19,433 bases of DNA from Candidatus Cloacimonadota bacterium (GTDB lineage: Bacteria > Cloacimonadota > Cloacimonadia > Cloacimonadales > TCS61), in contig JABIME010000357.1 in NCBI GenBank assembly GCA_018654125.1, positions 1 to 19,433 on the forward strand. Reading direction: 5' to 3'. Below are positions 15,376 to 19,433 of this stretch, piece by piece; positions within the stretch are counted from its first letter, which is position 1; every line of letters begins with the position of its first letter. The notes beneath the pieces were generated by a model, which made no database searches, was not told where the DNA came from, and saw only the letters and a list, made by a program, of their open reading frames with translations. A program made the position numbers and the translations under genes.

Positions 15376-16623
15376 ATGGGACTTCTAAACGATATTTGGA
15401 AAACGTACATTAGCATTGCTCCATACCTATTTTTAGGATTGGTATTTGCTGGATTATTACATGTTGTATTTAAAAAAGATTTTGTAGCAAAACATTTAGG
15501 GAAGAATAATTTTTTCTCAGTGATAAAAGCTGCAATTTTAGGAGTCCCACTTCCACTTTGCTCATGTGGAGTAATTCCTACAGCATTGTTTCTAAGAAAG
15601 AAAAAAGCATCGAAAGGAGCTACTCTTTCATTTCTCATCTCTACACCACAAACGGGTGTAGATAGCATAGTTGCTACTTATGGGATGATGGGACCTATTT
15701 TTGCAATATTCCGTCCGCTTGCTGCATTTGTAACGGGAATTGTTGGCGGACTTGTAACTAATTTTGTTGAGAACAAAGATGAACCTGATACTTTGATTGT
15801 TGAAGAAAAATTTGAATGCGATACGTGTGATGTAGAAGAACCTCATTCTCATACGGTTATCGAAAGAATTACCTCTGGATTCAAATATGCTTTTGTAGAT
15901 TTTCTGGATGATATTACAATTCAATTGATAATTGGAGTAATAATAGCAGGATTTATCTCATTTATAATCCCAGATAATTTCTTTGCAGATTTCGGTGGTG
16001 ATGGTTTTATGGGTATGTTGTTAATGATAGCTGTTGGAATTCCACTTTATGTTTGTGCAACAGCTTCCATCCCAATTGCTGTTTCACTGATATTAAAAGG
16101 TATATCTCCAGGTGCAGCCTTTGTATTTTTAGTTGTTGGTCCAGCTACAAACGCTGCCACAATAGCATTGATTAGTAGAGCATTAGGAAAAAAATTAATC
16201 GCAATTTATCTTATTGTTATTTCTGTGTTTGCGATTCTGGGTGGTATGCTGTTAAATTATATTTTTGGTGTGGTTGGAAAACCTGATATGCTGATGATGC
16301 ATCACCATTCTGATGTTTCCCTGTTCTCTAAAATACTTATCGCCGTGTTTTCTGCTTTGATGATACTATCAATAGTTAGAAAGGTCAGGAATAAATTTAA
16401 AAAACCGGAATTGGGAGATGAAATGCCAAATAAAACTTTTTTAATTGAGGGAATGACCTGTAATCATTGTGCCGCGAACGTTAAGGATTCACTTTTCAAG
16501 ATCGATGGTGTGCAGGAAGTAAAAATAAATCTGGAAAAGAAGAATGCTGTAGTTGATGGAGATTATAATTCTGAAGAGGTAAAAGCTGCGATTGTGAAAG
16601 CAGGTTACAAGGTAGTAGAATAG
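15376..16623 (+). CDS. SO_0444-type Cu/Zn efflux permease fused to an HMA domain
   Basis: The 415-residue protein is a permease of the DUF318/ArsP-like superfamily, matching the SO_0444 Cu/Zn exporter subgroup in its first 130 residues. The signature P-L-P-L-C-S-C-G-V-I-P lies at 58-68 (C62, C64), followed by S-F-L-I-S-T-P-Q-T-G-V-D-S. The second half repeats the fold with I-P-L-Y-V-C-A-T-A-S-I-P (C227). A central hydrophilic loop holds C148-x2-C151 and H157-x-H159, and a later loop has M-L-M-M-H-H-H (305-311). Residues about 352-415 form a heavy-metal-associated (HMA) domain with G-M-T-C-N-H-C (C362, C365) and a typical beta-alpha-beta-beta-alpha-beta pattern, normally found in copper chaperones and P-type ATPases. 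It probably receives Cu(I) by the HMA domain and exports it to the periplasm. It is the last gene before the operon's terminator. Confidence 0.88.
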   Translation: MGLLNDIWKTYISIAPYLFLGLVFAGLLHVVFKKDFVAKHLGKNNFFSVIKAAILGVPLPLCSCGVIPTALFLRKKKASKGATLSFLISTPQTGVDSIVATYGMMGPIFAIFRPLAAFVTGIVGGLVTNFVENKDEPDTLIVEEKFECDTCDVEEPHSHTVIERITSGFKYAFVDFLDDITIQLIIGVIIAGFISFIIPDNFFADFGGDGFMGMLLMIAVGIPLYVCATASIPIAVSLILKGISPGAAFVFLVVGPATNAATIALISRALGKKLIAIYLIVISVFAILGGMLLNYIFGVVGKPDMLMMHHHSDVSLFSKILIAVFSALMILSIVRKVRNKFKKPELGDEMPNKTFLIEGMTCNHCAANVKDSLFKIDGVQEVKINLEKKNAVVDGDYNSEEVKAAIVKAGYKVVE

Positions 16624-16643
16624 ATTTATTCAGTAATTTTAGT

Positions 16644-16702
16644 AATACCAGTATTTGATCTGGAATCGTTTTTGATTCTGGAGAAATACTGGTATTTTTT
16701 TT
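16644..16702 (+). terminator. Rho-independent terminator of the copper operon
   Basis: AATACCAGTATTT (16644-16656) and AAATACTGGTATT (16684-16696) form a perfect 13-bp stem followed by a run of eight T. A smaller inner hairpin (GAATC / GATTC) sits in the loop. It lies 20 nt after the permease stop and ends the seven-gene unit. Confidence 0.85.
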
Positions 16703-16721
16703 GTTAACTATTGCGTAATGC

Positions 16722-16751
16722 TTGACATATAAATTCACAAATAAAAACAAT
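16722..16751 (+). promoter_or_regulatory. Weak candidate promoter for the gene at 16794
   Basis: TTGACA at 16722-16727 is a consensus -35, but the best spaced -10 (AACAAT, 16746-16751) matches only four of six positions. The gene follows a strong terminator and so needs its own promoter here. Confidence 0.3.
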
Positions 16752-16779
16752 TTACAGTTAATAATATCTCTATTGGAAA

Positions 16780-16787
16780 AAGGAGAG
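16780..16787 (+). promoter_or_regulatory. Ribosome binding site fixing the start at 16794
   Basis: AAGGAGAG lies 6 nt before the ATG at 16794. A longer in-frame reading from TTG at 16722 would overlap the -35-like element and has no ribosome site. Confidence 0.6.
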
Positions 16788-16793
16788 AGAAAT

Positions 16794-17633
16794 ATGGATT
16801 TAAAAATAAAAATTGATAATTTTAATAAAAGATGGAAGCTTATGGATGATGAATCATTAGAAGATGGATTTGAGAAATTTAAAATAAGAGTTTTAAACAT
16901 TCTAAAAGACATTGATTCTTATGTAGGTCCTGCTAATATCTCTACGTTTTGTTTAGCTTTGGGTATACAAGAAAATTATAATTATGATGGTTTTAGTCAT
17001 TATAGTAATATTATAATTAATACTCTTAGAGATGAAAATAATATTGTTAAGTTTTTTAGAATGATTGAGATTATTTTCAATCTTGAATTCAAAAATGAAA
17101 GAAAAGGTAAACTACTGAAAGAAATATCAATTTTACAGGTGGAGAAAGCTTTTCAATACTCTAATATTAATGCTAGAATAGAGAAAATTGAAGATGAAAT
17201 TATTATTCTACCTGCTGGAGAAAAACTATTAGATGAAGAAGTGATAAACCATGTTTTAAGTTTTTTGGATGGAGATGCATTGTTACATTTTGTAGATGCA
17301 CTTAAAGATTTTGAGTTAAATACAGAAAAAAGTAGAGTTAACTCTGTAGATCATTTAAGAAGGTCATTAGAAGAACAATTCAGAGAAGAACTTGAAAATA
17401 GCAAAGGTTTACAAAAGAACATTATTGAACTAAGTAGAAAATTAAAATTAATGGAAGTGAATGATGATGTTAGAAAGATGGTTGCGTTCACATTAAAATC
17501 TTTAGATCAATTATTTAATGAGAATAGCAAACATAATGATGGTTCACTCAATGAACCAGAAAATGAATATCTTATTTATCAAGTGGCTTTACTAATGAGA
17601 TATGTACATAAAATATTAATAATTCAAGATTAA
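16794..17633 (+). CDS. Uncharacterised protein, possible Abi_C/HEPN-like C-terminal domain
   Basis: This 279-residue soluble protein has no signal peptide or membrane segment. Residues 1-130 are helical and rich in Asn, Ile and Lys, with no motif I recognise. From about 139 (L-P-A-G-E-K-L-L) to the end the pattern changes: a V-D-H-L-R-R-S-L-E-E-Q-F helix, a short Leu-rich helix, F-T-L-K-S-L-D-Q-L-F, then K-H-N-D-G-S (H247) and a final Q-V-A-L-L-M-R-Y-V-H-K-I helix. That order resembles Abi_C-type and other HEPN-like domains in phage-defence proteins, where a K/R...H-G loop precedes the last helix; but the catalytic R-x4-6-H motif is not intact, so the assignment is weak. The gene looks more A+T-rich than its neighbours, stands alone between the operon terminator and a convergent gene, and could be acquired. 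It could also be an ordinary lineage-specific protein. Confidence 0.78.
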   Translation: MDLKIKIDNFNKRWKLMDDESLEDGFEKFKIRVLNILKDIDSYVGPANISTFCLALGIQENYNYDGFSHYSNIIINTLRDENNIVKFFRMIEIIFNLEFKNERKGKLLKEISILQVEKAFQYSNINARIEKIEDEIIILPAGEKLLDEEVINHVLSFLDGDALLHFVDALKDFELNTEKSRVNSVDHLRRSLEEQFREELENSKGLQKNIIELSRKLKLMEVNDDVRKMVAFTLKSLDQLFNENSKHNDGSLNEPENEYLIYQVALLMRYVHKILIIQD

Positions 17634-17648
17634 AATATTCTTGTAACC

Positions 17649-18236
17649 TTATTCAACAAATCCGAAACTATCTGCAATTGAATCTAGAACCGGTTCAAAT
17701 TCTTGTACTTTATCTATTGCAATTCCGCACTGAAATGTAATAATTTTATCTTCTTTCTTCCAAAGATATTCCAATAAATACCACTGTTCACCATCATTGC
17801 GAGAAAACTCAAACGCAGTTCTGTTAAAATTTACATTATTGCTAGATGATGATTCAGAAGAGATCTGCCTGATCGTGCCATTCCAATGAGTAATCATATC
17901 ATTCTTAAATGTGTTAATGTAATCTGCTGCAAAATCATCAAAATCTACATTCTTACTGTTAAACATTCTTGCTTGCAGTCCAACCGAAGTATCTTTGGCA
18001 ATATCCGCTCTTATCATCGGATTCTCACCACCATCTTCCATCATCCAGTCAGATGGGTATTTGAATTTAAATCCACCTTCTTCATCTGTAAATGTTTTCC
18101 AATTTGAATCGGTTATTTTTTTATCAGTAAAAAATCCTTGAGGATCGAAGTTAGATTGTTTATTGTTATATGTTAACCAAATAGCTGCAATAAGTATGAT
18201 TAAAAGTACTATAAAAAATATTTTCTTTAATTTCAT
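17649..18236 (-). CDS. Membrane-anchored PsbP-like protein
   Basis: The 195-residue protein begins M-K-L-K-K followed by one hydrophobic helix (about 6-22), a signal anchor or signal peptide without a lipobox. The remainder is a single soluble domain outside the cytoplasm. Its pattern F-K-F-K-Y-P-S-D-W-M-M-E (52-63), a middle strand Q-A-R-M-F, an aromatic E-Q-W-Y-L-L-E-Y-L-W-K-K strand, I-I-T-F-Q-C-G, and a closing helix with I-A-D-S-F is that of the PsbP/Mog1-like fold (PsbP, DUF1795-type), small lipoprotein-like proteins of mostly unknown function in bacteria. It lies convergent to the A+T-rich gene, 15 bp apart, with no terminator seen, and divergent from the TPR/FG-GAP gene over a 133-bp gap. 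No functional tie to either neighbour is visible. The domain reading is moderate and the role is unknown. Confidence 0.83.
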   Translation of the reverse strand: MKLKKIFFIVLLIILIAAIWLTYNNKQSNFDPQGFFTDKKITDSNWKTFTDEEGGFKFKYPSDWMMEDGGENPMIRADIAKDTSVGLQARMFNSKNVDFDDFAADYINTFKNDMITHWNGTIRQISSESSSSNNVNFNRTAFEFSRNDGEQWYLLEYLWKKEDKIITFQCGIAIDKVQEFEPVLDSIADSFGFVE

Positions 18237-18308
18237 TATTCAACCTTTTGTCCCATTTCATCTCAGACCTTAATTTTAGTTTCTTGTTGATGTCAAATAA
18301 AACAATTG

Positions 18309-18336
18309 TTGCCAATTGGAATATAGATTTAATAAT
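18309..18336 (+). promoter_or_regulatory. Candidate promoter of the TPR/FG-GAP gene
   Basis: TTGCCA (18309-18314) and AATAAT (18331-18336) each match five of six sigma-70 positions with a 16-nt spacer, 34 nt before the start codon at 18370. The 133-bp divergent region must also hold a promoter for the minus-strand gene, which I could not place. Confidence 0.4.
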
Positions 18337-18369
18337 CTGCTCAAAGATTAAATTATAAAAGGTATAAAA

Positions 18370-19433
18370 ATGAAAAATTGGTTTTCAATTCTTACAATAA
18401 TGTTCACAATATTTTCTGCAACCAAGTTAACTGCCCAAATCCCTGATTATAATGAAATGATTGCTAAATTGGAAAAAGCTAAAGATGATACTTTAAGATA
18501 TGAGGTTATAAAAGAGGATTTATGCTTTTATCATCCTGAATCAGAAAAAGTTTATGAATTTGCCAATGAAGAATTTTATGAAAAAATGTATCCGATTTGG
18601 AGGAATGATTCATTAAAGGTTATTGAAATTAACAAATTATTAGAGAAATATCCCAAAACTAATTGGCGTCGAACAATGTACCAATCCCTTTGTTATTCTC
18701 TTTATGATATGGGTAAAAGAGACAAACTTAAATCAACTCTAATTAATTTTCGCAATGAATTCCCAGATGATTATATAGCTTTTTACATTTCTGCGAGATA
18801 TCTCACAAAAATAAACACAGATATTCAACTATTAACAAGCTTTGCGGAAAAAGCGCATAAGTTATCTTATAAATATTCGAAGCTAAAGTTTTATCCTGAA
18901 GAACAATGGGCTCTTGAAAAGCGATCGGCACCTGTGAAAACAGCAGCTATACTTGCAGAACAATATTGTGATAATAATGAATATGAAAAAGCTGAAATAA
19001 TTTTGCAGGAAGTTATTGAATCTAATCAGTTAGGGATGGATGATGAAACAAATCTGTGCGAAATATATTTTTGGCTGGCTAAGATAAGAGAACAGCAGAA
19101 TGATGAAAAGGCTGCGATTGATTATGCCTTAAAAGCAATAATTGCAGGGGATTCAAGAAATTATATTACGCGTGCTGCAAATAGAATACTTAAATTGTAT
19201 ACACATCGTTTAGATCTTTCTGAACCTGAGGTTACTGAATTTATTCATAACCAAACCAATTATTCTGGACCTGTATTTTCTGACGTTTCACAATCGCTTT
19301 GGTTAGGTAAAGTAAACGGTGGTAGAGTTAGTTGGGGAGATTATAATAATGATGGATTTGATGATATTTTAGTTAATGGATGCAGGTTATTCAGAAATAT
19401 GAAAGGTAAGTTTTTCCTCGAGGTAACCCAAGC
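18370..19433 (+). CDS. Secreted TPR plus FG-GAP/VCBS repeat protein (3' partial)
   Basis: The frame is open from the ATG at 18370 to the window edge (354 codons visible). A signal peptide covers residues 1-22 (hydrophobic T-I-M-F-T-I-F-S, cleavage after L-T-A). Residues about 25-290 are helical with tetratricopeptide-like spacing: N-K-L-L-E-K-Y-P-K-T-N-W near 90, Y-C-D-N-N-E-Y-E-K-A-E-I-I-L near 200, and A-K-I-R-E-Q-Q-N-D-E-K-A-A-I-D-Y-A near 240. From about 305 a beta-propeller repeat starts: F-S-D-V, then W-G-D-Y-N-N-D-G-F-D-D-I-L-V-N-G, the D-x-D/N-x-D-G-x-x-D calcium-binding loop of FG-GAP/VCBS and ASPIC/UnbV-type (CRTAC1-like) proteins, followed by L-F-R-N-M-K-G-K-F. The full protein likely continues with more propeller blades. 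Its role is unknown; extracellular location follows from the signal peptide. The ribosome site is weak (AAAGGTATAAAA). Confidence 0.8.
   Translation, partial: MKNWFSILTIMFTIFSATKLTAQIPDYNEMIAKLEKAKDDTLRYEVIKEDLCFYHPESEKVYEFANEEFYEKMYPIWRNDSLKVIEINKLLEKYPKTNWRRTMYQSLCYSLYDMGKRDKLKSTLINFRNEFPDDYIAFYISARYLTKINTDIQLLTSFAEKAHKLSYKYSKLKFYPEEQWALEKRSAPVKTAAILAEQYCDNNEYEKAEIILQEVIESNQLGMDDETNLCEIYFWLAKIREQQNDEKAAIDYALKAIIAGDSRNYITRAANRILKLYTHRLDLSEPEVTEFIHNQTNYSGPVFSDVSQSLWLGKVNGGRVSWGDYNNDGFDDILVNGCRLFRNMKGKFFLEVTQ

Noticed and set aside
16722..16793. A longer frame for the Abi_C-like gene starting at TTG 16722
   Set aside because: The strong ribosome site at 16780-16787 places the start at 16794; the TTG belongs to a promoter-like TTGACA.

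Overview
The window is A+T-rich and densely coded, with 13 gene calls on the plus strand and one on the minus strand. Two secreted proteins end in a C-terminal domain opening with the N-[FY]-P-N-P-F-N-P motif and closing on a lysine (type A, FlgD-like, type IX secretion sorting domain). That points to the FCB superphylum. The low GC, short intergenic gaps and many Fn3/FG-GAP-type extracellular proteins would suit Candidatus Cloacimonadota or a neighbouring lineage; the phylum is inference. No rRNA, tRNA, CRISPR array, insertion sequence or integrase was seen.

Layout. 1-4976: a 5'-truncated Fn3 surface protein, a second secreted multidomain protein and a YjjG-type HAD phosphatase, with gaps of only 6-11 nt. 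5059-7293: a small three-helix membrane protein translationally coupled to a sodium:solute symporter, closed by a terminator at 7312-7340. 7363-8019: a beta-phosphoglucomutase-like HAD hydrolase. 8062-16702: a seven-gene copper operon. 16794-17633: an orphan, very A+T-rich protein whose C-terminal half resembles Abi_C/HEPN-type domains. 17649-18236 (minus): a membrane-anchored PsbP-like protein. 18370-end: a secreted TPR plus FG-GAP/VCBS protein cut by the window edge.

The copper operon is the most interesting part. It starts with a CsoR operator (17 bp, ATACCC-CTATA-GGGTAT) over the start of csoR and ends at a strong hairpin terminator. In order it encodes: CsoR with the exact Cys-His-Cys Cu(I) spacing; a TolC-like outer-membrane channel; a CusB adaptor carrying three heavy-metal-binding domains; a CusA pump with the HME4 (Cu/Ag) signature; a periplasmic DUF3347 protein with a Cys/His tail; a 127-residue Cys-rich exported protein with three H-V-C-T-x-x-C repeats; and an SO_0444-type Cu/Zn permease fused to an HMA domain. 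The proposed flow is cytosolic metal to the HMA-permease, then the periplasm, where DUF3347 and the Cys-rich protein could bind it, then CusB/CusA/TolC and out of the cell. No CopA P-type ATPase is present here, so the permease may fill that role.

The strongest candidate for something undescribed is the Cys-rich protein, and the near-copy of its H-x-C-T-[ST]-E-C-x-H-E-E motif at the C-terminus of the neighbouring DUF3347 protein.
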